In this document: in pieces, positions 11,643 through 25,200 of the stretch
Position numbering within the stretch: the first letter of the stretch is position 1
Layout: each line of letters starts with the position of its first letter
The notes under the pieces: model-generated
Databases searched by the model: none
Told to the model about the DNA's origin: nothing
The model's input: the letters and a program-made list of their open reading frames with translations, nothing else
Origin: Scortum barcoo
Taxonomy: Eukaryota; Chordata; Actinopteri; Centrarchiformes; Terapontidae
Assembly (NCBI GenBank): GCA_023238725.1
Contig: CM041531.1
Coordinates: 16,452,643 to 16,516,642, forward strand
Length of the DNA: 64,000 nt
Direction of reading: 5' to 3'
Made by a program: the position numbers and the translations under genes

Positions 11643-13672
11643 AACCCAGTATCATTTTAAAACGCGATCATCCGTTATTTGTATTCTATCAGGCATTTTG
11701 CAAAATCAGTGTCTTTGTTGATTTTTCAAACGGCGATGACCTCACTTGGGAGTGAAAGTATGCGTGTGGCTTTCTTCCAGTTGTCTGTGCGTGTGTTGGC
11801 CTGCTGCAGCGCCCATAATTACAATGTTACTGTACACAGATTCCTATCAGTTCAGACTTCAGAGTTACAAGTTTGAAAAGTTGACTATTGACATTTCACT
11901 GTAAATAAGATACAGTATTATATTGTTAAACTTATTATTCTGACTGAACCTCAGATCTCCTCGTCACTAACACAGCTAGGCCTCGCTCTTCTCTCTGCAC
12001 ACAGAACTTATCAAATGTCATGAGAAAGAAAACATCCTGTTTGTTCTGACCATCTCGCTGACTTTCTCTTTGCGTAGGGGAGTCAGATAAATTACTAAAA
12101 TGTGATGCAAGTGGGATTAGCTGGACAAGGTTGTCTGCGTGAAGGATGGGTGCTTTGGCAGAGTCTCCTTGAACTGGGTTGGCTTTGCACTGCAGCCTTC
12201 ACATGTCCACAGATGGGGACTGTTGTGTAAATGCAACTTAGTTTTACCATTTAAACTTGAAATGGGCTCACGTTTTGTAAATCAAGATCTGATGAAAGTG
12301 TAGATCTGTGCGGTCCAGGTTAAGTCCATCCCTCTGGCTTGACTGGCAGTTCAGATGATGTCGTGACCCAGTCAGCTGTGTGCCCACCTGGTTACATATC
12401 TCAGTCAGTGGCCTGACTATGAGCACTGGACTGTTACTTTGGGGACCGCACCTTCAGTGATACTCAATTTACACTCACCCATTTTATAGTCAAATCAGGG
12501 GATCCACGTCCTGCTCAATGACCCTTCAGTGGAACCGCACACATGGTTATTGAGGTCATTTTGTGCTCCCATGGTGCTCTTTGCAAATCCCTGTGGCAGC
12601 TGTAATAGATCATAACTGGGCTGTTAAGGTTAGTGGGACTGTTGAGGGTTTAGTAATGACGTGGAGGGTCTCTGTTTGTAGAGTACAGTGCACAGAGTAT
12701 TGCTAATGTTCACCTAAGTGCTTAGTTTTCAGTCTCAGTGAGCAACCAAAGTGTTCTTGAGGATAAATCTGTAATGCAGATACAGGGCAAAAGTGATTGC
12801 AGCAACCATCCACAAACTAATTAGGCTAAAACAGCTGCTAAACACTGAATTATCTGAACAGATCAGATAACTCAGGCATGACCATTAAAATATCTCAGGA
12901 AAGCATCTTGGTTAGATTCAAAGGATCTGGAATAATGATGCTGGCAGTATTTCTAATTGAAAAGCTCGAACTCACCCGCTGCAGATCGCGTCTCATCAGC
13001 CAGTCTGTTGAGGCACTGGTTTGACCTTTGGCCATTTTTAAATTTTTCATTTCTTTTGGAAAATTGTCTGATGTTTAACGTTATCAAGATCCACTATGCA
13101 CCCTCCTTTTACTGTAATTTTGCTTTGGTCTCCACCAAGTCCTGATGGGGGTATATGGCTCTTTTGTTGCTAAATGCTCCACAAGCTGAGAGACTCAGTT
13201 GCTCCAGGTGGAATTATGTATTTGATCCAATGTTAATATAAACATAGATTACAGCAGCCACTATTTGTAGATTTTGATAATGTTCAGCAAGTAGTATGAA
13301 AAAAGATACTGTGGCAGACATGATGAAACTCCACTACAACCCCCACCCATCGTATCTGATTCTGGCACACTAAGATAAGATGAATTGAAAGCAAAACATA
13401 GACTTCAGTGATTTTGTCTTTTTCTACAAAAAAAGTAAGATATCAGAATCAGAATAAAGTCACAGTGAAGAAGAACTAAAGCGTCTTTAGCTTCAGTAAT
13501 GTGACTTTTGTCTAAGCAAAACAGGGCAGGGTAGACTCACATGTTTGGACCAGAGAAGTAGGTGTGGTTTGGCAAATACAGCACGATACCGAGCTCCGGA
13601 GCTGCGTGTACCAGGCTGAAATCCTAATACACACCTTTTACTGCTTTGCAAGCTATGTATGAGCTCTAGTAA

Positions 13673-13926
13673 ATTTCCTATAAAGCGTGAAACTATTTAT
13701 GACTCATCCTGAACTCAGGGGCTGTTACATCAATGTATCCAATGACACTGACTGAGACTCGGGGTGACACGCTAACCAAACCAATCATACAAAAATATAC
13801 TAATTTGTATGATATTGGTTTGGTTAGCGTGTCACCCCGAGTCTCAGTCAGTGTCATTGGATACATTGATGTAACAGCCCCTGAGTTCAGGATGAGTCAT
13901 AAATAGTTTCACGCTTTATAGGAAAT
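13673..13926. repeat. 254-bp near-perfect palindrome (hairpin)
   Basis: The left arm 13673-13793 and right arm 13804-13926 are reverse complements at every base I compared, apart from one 2-base insertion in the right arm. The spacer is only about 10 bases (13794-13803). There is no open frame, no clear target-site duplication and no recognised terminal motif. It may be a fold-back MITE, a recent inverted duplication or an assembly artefact. Confidence 0.9.
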
Positions 13927-15377
13927 GAAAAGAGACACATATTTAGTATGCACTCAGGATTAGAATTTAGGAAATTAATTTCACCATGGCCTTAAAGTTT
14001 TATTGAACTCAAACCAAAGTATGTCCTGTTGAAAAACCGGTAGACCGGTGAGACTATGACAAAACTATGACAGAAAGTCTTACTTTGAGTCAGTCGACAG
14101 TTGAATAATAGACACGTCCACATTCGGGTCTACTGGTGACCATCATCCTCTGCCTGCTGTCTCTCTCTCTCTCACCATTTCAGTGATCCACCATCTAATC
14201 CCTGTATTTGGGTCAGGCGATATAATTCTGAAACCAGGCTACAGATATCATTAGTTTACTCTTTTTTTTTTTTCCAGATATCGAAATAAGTGGTTGTAGA
14301 CTAACTACTTTACTGAGAAGGTACTTCAACTTGCCTCTAACTGTAACTGTTCATATCCCCCCTCTCTGAAAGAAAAACAAAAATCATGTCAGTGAGAACT
14401 TGGAGTGTTATTAGGTTGCACTTTGTTATCAAGAGCTGAATTTGCTGTCGGTGTGACACTGCCTTTACATCTGTCCTCATCGCTGCAGGTTTTGTAAACA
14501 CTGCTTCTTGTCTTGTTTCTCCATCTGTCCCTCCCCCATCTTCCTCCACTTCCCCTTACCAGCTGACAACTGGGCAGGTCATCAGTCGCAGTTAATGACT
14601 AAACAAAGTATGAAGTCAGTAAGAGGATTATTGAGCTGTTGCTTTACAATATCAGGTTTTGTCAGAAGCAGCAGCAGCAGCAGCTGCAGCAGCTTTTGGC
14701 AGGTATGCTGCTGTTTGTAACGCAGAGTTCATTCAGAGAGATGACGGCTTAAAGCTTTAATGACACATCACAATATTCACAGACTGCTTTGTCTTCCTGC
14801 TGATCGTTCGCTTCATTGGAAATAGATCTAAATCATGTTCTGCATAAAGACCTTGAACCTTGTAAGTAAACTTGTAATGTAACCTTGAAGTGTGTGAATG
14901 AATGATTGATGACTCAGCCACACATATACTCACATTCACACAGAGAGCCATCAGTGACATTTTGGTGGCAGCAGTCCAAAAATTACACTAGATCTGAATC
15001 ACACCATGTTTTCACTGATGATGACTTGAGCCTGCAAGAGGTGGACAGAATACCTGCACAGTTTAATGCTCTGCACTTAAATACATCCCCTGTCACCTGC
15101 ATTCAGATGTGTGGATTGTCATCTGTGCTTATTTTTCAGAGCATAGTTTGTATGGTTATTTATAGTTCAATACCTCATACGTATCTTGCAGGAACACTTC
15201 ACAATGTAATGTTAACTTAATGTATATCTCCAACCTGACTCTCCTGGACTAAATTGTGGGATGAGTTTAACACCATGTGGTCATATGAAGAAGATGGAAT
15301 ATGCATAGTTTTTAGCCTGGTGTCTTACATTTTTCATGCACTGTGCTGACGATGCATAATGAAGAGCTTGAAGTAGT

Positions 15378-15490
15378 GGTGGTAATAATAACTTTATGTA
15401 TATAGCACCTTTAAACAGGTTACAGTGCTTTACAATAAAACAATAATAAAAGCCATCATGAAACGAAACATACAAGATATAAAACAGCAT
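15378..15490 (+). repeat. degenerate fish interspersed repeat
   Basis: The text 'aataactttatgtatatagcacctttaa' followed by 'acagtgctttacaataaaac' closely follows a motif dispersed in many fish genomes (actttatttatatagcac...aaagtgctttacaa). Recognition is from memory; the family is uncertain. Confidence 0.5.
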
Positions 15491-15741
15491 AGAATAGTTT
15501 CTTGTTTATCCTCCTGATGTTTTGTCATGCCATTATTGTTCCCAGTGTAAATGTGTGAAAGTTAAAAAAGTAGGGGAAGTTTCTGAATAGTTATTGTTAT
15601 CTGAATAGAATTGTAAGAACAGCTTAATGCCAGTCACAGCTGTAGATGTGTGACAGTGACTGACTCCTCTCTGTCTCTGATTTTTACTCCAGCTGTCAGT
15701 GATGTCCAGATCTTAGACGCAGACTAACCCTGCCTCCCGTC

Positions 15742-16260
15742 ATGGACTCCAAGAAGCCGGGCATGCTGCAGCACCTCCGCCAGAAGATGCTGCCACACCT
15801 CCGGCGGGACAAGGCGAGCTCTAGCAAGTCAGCAGTCCAGCTGGAGCACGCCATGGACCATCGGATGAGCTCCTCCGTTCCCGACATGAGGATCATGAGG
15901 CAGGGGTACGCTCATGTCTCCTCCAGCCCGCTGCTCCCGCAGTACAACTCTCCCAGTTACAGCAACCCCTCCACACCGCTTCTCAGAGCTGCTCAAGGCC
16001 CAGGAGGAGGTGGGAGTAACCTGAGGATGGGAGTAAATATCGGAGGAGCTGAGAGGAGTGAACACAGACTAAGTGTGCCCACAGACTGGGCTTCCTCCCA
16101 GGAGTCATTCAACAGTCTTGGTGAGGAGGAGCAGAGCTCTCCTGAGACAAACTGCAGACCCTCCGGAGGCATGGAGCCTGAGGAGCTGGCTCTGCCGGAG
16201 ATGATGACCGTCTACAGCCCAGACCTCCCCCCTGTGGAGGCTCCACAGGACGGCTCACAG
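15742..16260 (+). CDS. mctp2: mctp2 first coding exon (variable N-terminus)
   Basis: The acceptor at 15691-15692 leaves 49 bp of 5'UTR before the ATG (cccgtcATGg). The exon encodes 173 residues rich in Ser, Pro and Gly with a basic start ([14 protein letters not shown]), then the RxSSSVPDM motif that parallels human RRLSLSVPDL, and a [11 protein letters not shown] acidic stretch. It is probably disordered. The exon ends in phase 0 at gtacag. Confidence 0.9.
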
Positions 16261-19200
16261 GTACAGACTTTAAACTTCTTGAGACATAGCACTCACAGAG
16301 AGATTTTTGTTCCCAATTGTACCTAATTTAATGGATGGTTGTTTCCACTTCATGTTTAATGCTTTTGTCGAATCATTAGCAGTGAGCATGACAGTACAGT
16401 ACACTTGTACGGAACTGTATTTTGTTTCCTTGTAATATACAAGTGAGTCAGCTGGTTTATTATACTTTGGCGGGTGTGAGGTGTCAGGTGTGTTTGCACA
16501 GGACGTGCAAAGTTTAACTTGAAGTAGCTGGATGAAGTTGAAATTAGAGGTCCTTCCAAAATCAATAGTACATAGCAACACTGGGCAAACTGTGGTTTTA
16601 TGCTGCCAAGGCTTGAGGTTCAGTGACTCTTGCCTGTGCAACACTGACACGTTCATCAAGTCATAAGGATGTGGATTTAAGGATGTAGATTTAAGCATGA
16701 ATGCCAAGCTGGCACCAACTGGTCACATTTAACATTTGACACACCTTCGATCCTTAAGTGTACTAAGGGCAAAAGAAAAAAAACATTTAAGGAGGACATA
16801 TGTAAGATATGTGATCTGATAACATTCAGCTGCTGAGATGACAGTGTAGTGATCGACAGCGTAATTTATCCCTGACTATGTAATATAATATATATTACCT
16901 GGACAGTCTGGAGGTGTAAAATCAGTAGGAATCAACAGGCAACATTCTGTAAGTCAAGTCTGTAAAAACATTTTCATCATTTTCAATTTTCTTTTTTACA
17001 TGGTTAAGCAAGCTGTGCAAATTGCACTGAACAAAGAAAGAAAACAAATGAACGTCAAAAAAATGCGTAGAATTTTGAAATCTTTCCCTTTCATTTTGGT
17101 TATTTAAGATCCCCTTAAATAGCTTGGTGTAAATTTATTTTACACATTCTTAGACACTGAAAATATATTTTAATGTGGACAGATTTTAAGATTGACAAAC
17201 ACGGGATAATTTAATTGACATATACATACACACATGTTTTTGTCTGTCTGGATAGGATACAGTGATATTGGTAGATATTACTTTATCTCCTCGTGAACAA
17301 CAGTTAACTGACAAGCTACTTGTGAGTGAGGTAGTTTTTTTTCCTGATAGATAACAAACCACTGTGGGTCTCAGGTAGATACACAGCAGACATCAAACAT
17401 TTTTTCTCTCCCTGTATTATTGTGGTTTTTAACCTCTTAAATAACCTGTGCTTGAATTCAGCATCTGTCATGTACATTTTGTTGATTGTATTTAAGCCTT
17501 ATTTCAGAAATGCTGAATTACACAGTTGTATTAACTACAGCAGTTTTATACCTATATTTTTCTTATGTATTGGATTTGATTAAAGGTTTACTTTTATTTT
17601 TAATCGAGATGTGCTGTGTTTTATAAGGACTTAACATTGCGTCTTTACGCATCTTTATTACCCTCTCATCGTGTAAACTGGACATGATAACATGGTTCGG
17701 CATGCCTGTGTCTCCCAAATCATCAGGTGAAACTGGACACTGCAGTCTGTTCCTGTCAGCCTTCATGGTGAAATGTTGCCTTTGTTTGCATCACAAAGTC
17801 TAAAGACGGGTGGGATCATAGCCTGACAGTGTTGTCTTTTTACAATCCTGGTTGCCACCCAGGCTGAACATATGACTTTGAATATATATGCTTTCATTGA
17901 TTTGATAAATAAAGTATCTTTTAAGAATGAAAAGTTTATTTTTATAAGAAAATGTACAGTACAGTACGTAGTTGTAATTAAGAGAATAATTTTACAGTTT
18001 TTATGTTTTAGATATTTTATTTTCCTCTCAAAGTGCACTTTAAAAAAATCCTCTGTATATGTTTTGCCTTGTTTGATTGTGGATGGGTTTATTTAAGACT
18101 AGATGTGACCAGAGTGCAGTAAGGTGCTGAATGACTTGTCCATCGTTGACTCTCCATGAGACTAGCTGAACCAAATGTGTTGCTGAGTAATCACAGCAAA
18201 TAGTAAATGTTGTCTGATGACTTTGCACCGCACCCTTAATCGTCTTTCTGTGATGACGTGGCATTCGGTACACTAAGCCCTCAAGTCATGTCAACACATG
18301 TCAATCTTTTCTCCACCTTTTGAAACCTTTTTCACAAAATCCAAAAAGTAACCTCACTCGTCGTCTCTTCTCCGGGAAAATATCTACAATAACATCTCTT
18401 CAGTGGGCTGGGTTTTAGGGAAATATCCCAACAACTGCTGCATTGATAGTGAATGTGTCATTCATGCCTCTCCTCAGAATAAACGGGTCAGTATGGTGAT
18501 TCTACCACTCATCATCTTGTATCACCATCCCGTTTTATTCGGTACTTCTGTTTATGACCGAATACCTTTTTTTTTTTTTTTTTAAAGCTCCCATTAGTAT
18601 AAGCTGTACCCTCTCTGTTTAGTGCTATTTTTGCAAATGTTACCATGCTGATACAATAATCTAACATGGTGAATATGGTAAACATTATACCTGCCACACA
18701 TCGTTATGTCGTGTACAACAAGCTTGTTGCTGTTCAACATGAGGCACCACTATACATACTAACAGAGCTGTCAGCATGGCCATGCTGTCTCTTCAGTCTT
18801 GTCAGAACCTAGTTATAAGACCCTCATTGTGACACTGTTTAAACAATTCACATCCAGTGCTGTAGCAGCATAACAGTACAGAAGTTAAATCAAATCAAAA
18901 TTGTATGAAAAAAAATGGGGAGGGGGAGTTACAGGGGCCCAGCCAGTCATTTGTTCCCAGCGGCCCCAGAGCAGGTTAATCCAGCTGCAGTCTTTTCAAC
19001 CCTCTGCCCTTGAAATTGGTTAAAGATCATTTTCAAAGACATGTGGTCCAAAGAGGAAAATCACCATTCTTGTCTTTGTCATTCTAGTAGTTACTGGTCC
19101 ATATTATACACCAGGTTCCCAAAGGATTTGTAAATAGTGTAATATTCTGGATTTTGCTGAGACAGCTATGAAAATACATTGCTCTTTTTAAATAAACATT

Positions 19201-22200
19201 ACTTTTTCACAAACAAAATGAGTTGCTCGTGGTTTGAAGTTGACAGGGAGGTGAAGGCTCAGAATTGTACTTACTTTGAACTTTTTTTCATTATGGTGTT
19301 CTTTGCTCTAATGCCGGTCGGTCCCCAGGATACAGGAATTTTTAATAAATGCTCAGAGGATTTGTGCCCAAGAGAGGTCAGTTCCTGAAACTTTAACTGA
19401 TCAGCAGACTGAAATCTGTATGTGGGACTTTTTTTACATCACATGATAGATTTCTGAAGTCTGTTTATCTGTGTATCCTGCAGCGTTATAATCATGATTT
19501 CAGCAGTCACATGTTAAAAGAAGAACAACCAAAATGTAAGTGTTGCTATCCAATTTAGGCATTTGTTCTTTTGTATGGGGATAATATGTATGTATGTGTG
19601 ATATGATTTTAATATTGTTTGAGTGTTTTCTGCAAAGGATTCACGTCAAAAATAATAACATGCAGAAAATTTGAGTGCAGGTGATTTTATCCTGAGCTAC
19701 ATCTCTGTGGTTTCTCTGACTCGGCAGTGGACTGTGTCCATCAAACGGCTGCGATCGTGTCTTTTGTTAAGTATCGTGTGGACAGCAGCATTGTGCTTTC
19801 ACTGACAAACACTGATGTCAAAGTTTAATTCCAGATTATTGTGTTGTGTTCAGGCCAGGATGGGACAGTAAATCGGTGTGTGTGCTTCAGCATTCAGTGT
19901 GTGTCGTCCTGGCTTTTGTGGCCGATCAGGGTTGGGACGCTTAGGCGGGTGATTCCAGGCGACCAGGGTTTATTCTCTGAAAGATGCGTGGTCTGGTGGA
20001 GAGGCTTAATAGTGATTAAATAATCCATTGCATGGACGGGAAACATAGATGATATACAACAACATAAAGTCTCCCATGAAGTGTGACTTTTTATATTGTA
20101 TCAGAAATTATGTTTATGTCACAGTCAAAAAAGTAGAACTAAAAGAGAGCAAAATATGGAGTAATAGATAGAAGTCTGGTAATTTCCAGTCTGTGGTTTT
20201 GAAATGAAAATGAAATGATGTCACAGTGTGATAAAAGCCCACAACAACATAACAAATAATGAACACACAATTAAAACTATATGCAAAACATGTTGCAATA
20301 TAAATTACCGTTTCCCATTGGCTTGGATCCATCTAAACATATTTTAAGTACACACTGTCTGTGACAACAACTATTAAATGCTGTCAAGGACGGTAAGAAA
20401 GCATCACATGCCTTGCTGGATTCTTAATCTTCTTCATATTTTTTGGTGAGAGTTCCTGATTCAAATTAAAATTCCCATTATGATCTGAGAAATTTCGATT
20501 CTCTCATGTAAATAAAAATGGGTTTTGTAGAAAAACATGTATATGTTGAGGTATAGTGGGCTGTCTAAGAAAGGATGGTTTTAGTATCTGCGCTGAACCT
20601 GAGGTATAAACAATATAACAACACCCTGCCCTGTTTATTACATGATATATGTTCACAGTTACACACAGCTGTATACATCCTCTGAAAGTCTAGATGTCAT
20701 ATAAACAGATGAACTGCCAGTAGTTATAAAATAAATAATAATAATGTACTTGGTGTATGTTTTCAGAGCGAGATGGGCAACGAGACCTTGAGTGTGTCAG
20801 AGAACGTCAGGAGTCCTCTCAGGTCCTTCCTGCTCACCATCAACCTGAAGGAAGGACGCAACCTGGTCATCAGGGACCGCTGTGGTAAGAATTTATGTAT
20901 ATATGATTTCTCCGCCTGAAGTTTTCATGAGCTCTCCAACTAATCGTGCATTGACTGTTTCTAGTGTTACATGTTCTTGCAGGTTTTCACAATACATATT
21001 TTTCCGCATTACACTTATTGTATCCGTGGTCACTTTGGTCTTATTACCATATTCGTGTTGCTTCTCTTACTTCTGACACAAGGTTTTGCAGTTTGTCACC
21101 TATGTCATCAACTATCACGCATGTCTGAGTGTTGTATGTTTTTCCTTCCTGTCGTCTTCTCATGCTTATGTTCCAACCAGTGCTTAAATGTAACATGCTG
21201 TTTTTCATTTTTTTGTGTGTGCCTCCTCTTAAAGAACAGAGCGGCCATGAGGTCAAGTCAGATTTCATCTTTCCATGTTGTTTTCCACTTTCGGTTTCCT
21301 GAACTTACAAAACTCTTTGAGATTATTTGTGCCCAGATGAGAGTTCTGACATTTGAACCTACCAGGAAACCCGTGTCCTCCATCGGTGTGTGTTTACGCC
21401 TGCACTGGCCTTAGTTTGTGTGTTTAGCCTTGGCGCGTGAACGATAGGCAGGAGTGTATTGTTTGATTACACATTAATCACACATGTTATTGACTCCAGG
21501 GACACCAAAGACAGATGAGTGTCAGGTGAGCCATGAAGCTCCCGTAACACCCGGGGCCGGATTCCACACAGCAAATTAGAACCTGTCTGAGCCACACCCA
21601 GAATTCATTGCACCGGGCCTTTCACCCTGGGCATGTATTTGGATTACTTTTTCTCTCTCATGTGACGTCGTATTTACACAACCTGCGTGAATGAAGTTAA
21701 TGCAGAGAATGAAGGACGGGGGATCAAAGGGCAGGAGGATTGGTTTTACCACATTATTGTTAAGAGCGTATGATCCTTTAAAAGCGGTGCCTGAACAATC
21801 TTTTATTTTTTTTTCTGTTTGATCAGATTATGCATTTGCGTTATTGTGCAGAGCTGCATGCATAGCACATGCTCACAGCCGACTGTTAATTGCCAACACT
21901 GGTTTGCTGTGCAATAGGTCTGTAATTTAATGCTTATAATTAGGGCTGCACCTAACGATTTTCTTTTATCGATTAATCTAACGATTAATTTTTCGATTAG
22001 TCGACTAATCTATCGACATACTGTAGGTCAAGTATTTTCTTCACTACTAAAAGTTTCAACAATACTTCAAACTTCAGAGAAGAAGAGCCGTGATCAAAGT
22101 ACAGTAATCCCTCGCTATATCGCGCTTCGAGTTCCGCATGGCTTCAGTATATCGCGGATTTTATATGAAAACATATATCACAGATTTTATATGAAAAATA

Positions 22201-25200
22201 TCACAGATTTTATATGAAAACATATATCACAGGTTTTATATGAAAAATATCACAGGTTTTATATGAAAACAGATTTTATATATATCACAGATTTTATATG
22301 AAAAATATCACAGATTTTATATGAAAACATATATCACAGATTTTATATGAAAAATATCACAGAAAACATATATCACATTTTATATGAAAACATATATCAC
22401 AGGTTTTATATGAAAAATATCACAGGTTTTATATGAAAACATATCGCGCATGTTTCGCTGGTTCGCGGATTTCTGCGGAGGATATTGACGCGTCATGTAT
22501 CCTGGGCGCTGATTGGCTCAGCGATGTTGTTGCCGTACATTATGTACATGACACAATATATATTACAGTAAATATCAAATTATTTTTGTTAAAATGTGTA
22601 TTATTACAATGCGTTTAAAACTGTATTACGTATTAAATAAAACTCCTCAATGATATACGATACGTATATTTGTGCGTAGTATATAAACAGTGTGTTTACA
22701 TACATAATTATAAACGAATCTTACCGAATATCTAAGAGAATATAAAGGTTTATACTGTATAACTGTGTGGGACATGTTTATAAGGGCTTAAAATATATCA
22801 AAATAACCATATAAACATATGGTTTCTGCTGTTCGCCGTTAACGAGCAGCTGCCGGACGGACGCGACAATAACAGACACAAACGTCATCGCACCGACTGT
22901 GTTGTGATGACATCACATGATCGCCATCGCTTCAAACATTCATTCAGTCGGAAACAGCTGCGGCCACGGAGCGGATAAAACATCATACGACGCGTCGACG
23001 CACGTTTTTTGCGTCGACTTAAATCGCCCCAGCCATATTTATAATGTCACAGTAAAACCATACACAGCGTGACCATGCAGGATGTGGATGCAGAGGAGTG
23101 TAAGCTGATGCTCCACACACACTGTGTTGCTGCCCTCAGCTGGTCACAGACTCAACTTTACTTTGCTTTGCGGTGAGATGTGAAACAAAAGTGAGATATG
23201 AAAGCATGAAAACACTTTCATGAAAGCTAATAATAATAAAGAAGGAGTGCTAAGTTCTGGATCTTAGCACAGTCACTCTCACTTGTTGTCATATCTGCAT
23301 GTGATGCGTTAGTCACAAGTCAACACACACATTGATGAAGTTCGTAGCTGCCGTCACTTTTCACAGTGGAAGCTCAAATCTGATTGGCTTTTGATTCAGG
23401 AAGTTGTGGTTCCATCGGCCGTGGTGGAAGAAAAACCCACATCCTCTATGCAGACACGTGTGTGATAACACTATGACTATGCCTCCCTGTTACTGGAAAC
23501 CAATACATTTCCCTAGAACAGAACATGAAATTGGTACCGACCACCAGCCACATACGGGTAAAATATGCAAGTGGCTGACAGATTTACTCCACTCACCACC
23601 CAAAAAAACATTGGTGATCTATTAAGTGGCTGGTTAAATTTGAGCATACACTAGCTATTTGGGCAGTGAATAAAAAAAAGTTCGCTTTGCACCCTGCCCT
23701 AAAAGTTAAGAAACCAGAGGAAATACAGATGCAGGGCTGTTTCATTGTTTATTATGGTCAGTCCCGATCACAAGTCGAGTGTTGTTCTCAATTCTGTCGC
23801 ACTGTGAATTTCAGAAAGCAAACAAATGTCCTTCCACAGCTCAGAAGAAATATTTTGTGGTCTTGACATTAAAAGCAAAACAATTTAAAAATTGCCAGCC
23901 ATCACTTAATTTATGTCAGATTATAAATTCAGTTTATAAAACCCTTAAACCTTATTTTCAGTAGAAATAAACAGCTGCACTGTGGTCTGTTAGTTAATCT
24001 TTAATCCCCACCATCAACAACTATGTGTCCTATGAGGTGTCGTTCAGCAAGGCACCATGTCCCCCCACACCAGTCTAATCAGTGTAAATAGTGTCAGCAG
24101 AAAGTATCAGTAAATAATCCAAACTGCATTGTTTGATGTTTTCCAGGTACCAGTGACCCTTACGTGAAATTTAAGTTGGATGGAAAAACGTTCTACAAAA
24201 GTAAAGTTGTTTATAAGGACCTCAACCCAACGTGGAACGAGTCCTTCTCCCTTCCTGTGAAGGATCTAAACCAGAAACTGTACATCAAGGTAACTTACTG
24301 TCAGTTTTTGAGTTTAATGCGTTATTCTGTTGATGATTATTTTACCATGAGAGGGCGTTGTTGTTGTGTTACTCAGACACAGGAAGAGCACTGCAGTAAA
24401 GGTGTTGAATTTGTTAGATTTGTCATGTGGACACTCAGGGCTTCTTTATAGGGCTCTGTGTGTTTCACTCGTCTGTACTTTTTTTTTTTAAGTACACTGT
24501 GCTCTTGGGAAAATTACCTGTGATTGCACCTCAGGTGGTGCAACTCCCAGAGGCATGATGAGGGAAGCCTAATTACAGCTGCATGGGAGAAGTTAAAACA
24601 TGACTTAAATGTTTAATTCAGCGGCTTTTTCTGAGAATTTAGCAACCATAACACTTCACCTCAAGTGAACTTTTGCTTCAACAACCCACAGCTCAATCTG
24701 AAACTCAGAACATATTGCAGGCAGCGTGGGAAATTAGCATAAGCCACCAGCCTGAGGCAGGTAAAATAGTGAAAGTTGCAGGTTCATTTTCAGGCTCAAA
24801 ACAATGATTTACTATTGAATGGCTGGTGAATTTTAACATTTTTCTGTCATTGACTGGTAGATGTTCATATTTCCAAGTTAGTTAGTTAGTTTCCCAACCT
24901 GGCAGGCATTCTACACTCTATTGTTTCATGAGTGTGTAAACTTAACTATAAAAATGTGTGTTTTTAGTGGTATTGTTGTTATTATTATAGTACAATTAGC
25001 CACTTTCTGCTACAATAATTGTCTTCACGATGCTCTCTTGGTGTTTGACTTGTCACAGGTATATGACCGTGATCTGACAACTGATGACTTCATGGGCTCT
25101 GCCAGTGTCACCCTGAGTGATCTGGAGCTTGACAAGTGAGTGTGAGAGTGTGCTTGTAAACTCCAACTGAGTTTGTATTAAAATGTGTGTGTCACTGATA

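Larger units (their letters stand above)
10346..15692 (+). other. mctp2: mctp2 intron 1 (5'UTR intron)
   Basis: Assuming exon 1 lies in the CpG block, this intron holds a reversed SINE (11423-11642), a long palindrome (13673-13926) and a fish-type repeat near 15378-15490. The rest is ordinary AT-rich DNA. Confidence 0.5.
21941..23037. mobile_element. non-autonomous hAT-type transposon with inserted sequence
   Basis: The left end TAGGGCTGCACCTAACGATT and the right end, read inward on the minus strand as TATGGCTGGGGCGATTTAAG, are imperfect terminal inverted repeats. Near-identical 8-bp flanks CTTATAAT (21933-21940) and TTTATAAT (23038-23045) fit a hAT target-site duplication. The ends carry the 'cgattaatc' and 'gcgtcgac' motifs of abundant fish hAT MITEs. 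No transposase frame is present. Confidence 0.75.
20885..24146 (+). other. mctp2: mctp2 intron with nested transposon
   Basis: It contains the hAT-type element 21941-23037. A complex, less repetitive stretch at about 21440-21930 has several ATTA/TAAT cores and might be a conserved element; otherwise nothing is recognised. Confidence 0.6.

Noticed and set aside
16270..16707. Minus-strand 145-codon open frame
   Set aside because: No domain, signal or repeat recognised; in intron next to the first mctp2 coding exon.
22150..22446. CRISPR-like array
   Set aside because: Units are directly tandem and degenerate with no spacers, in vertebrate DNA; it is a minisatellite.
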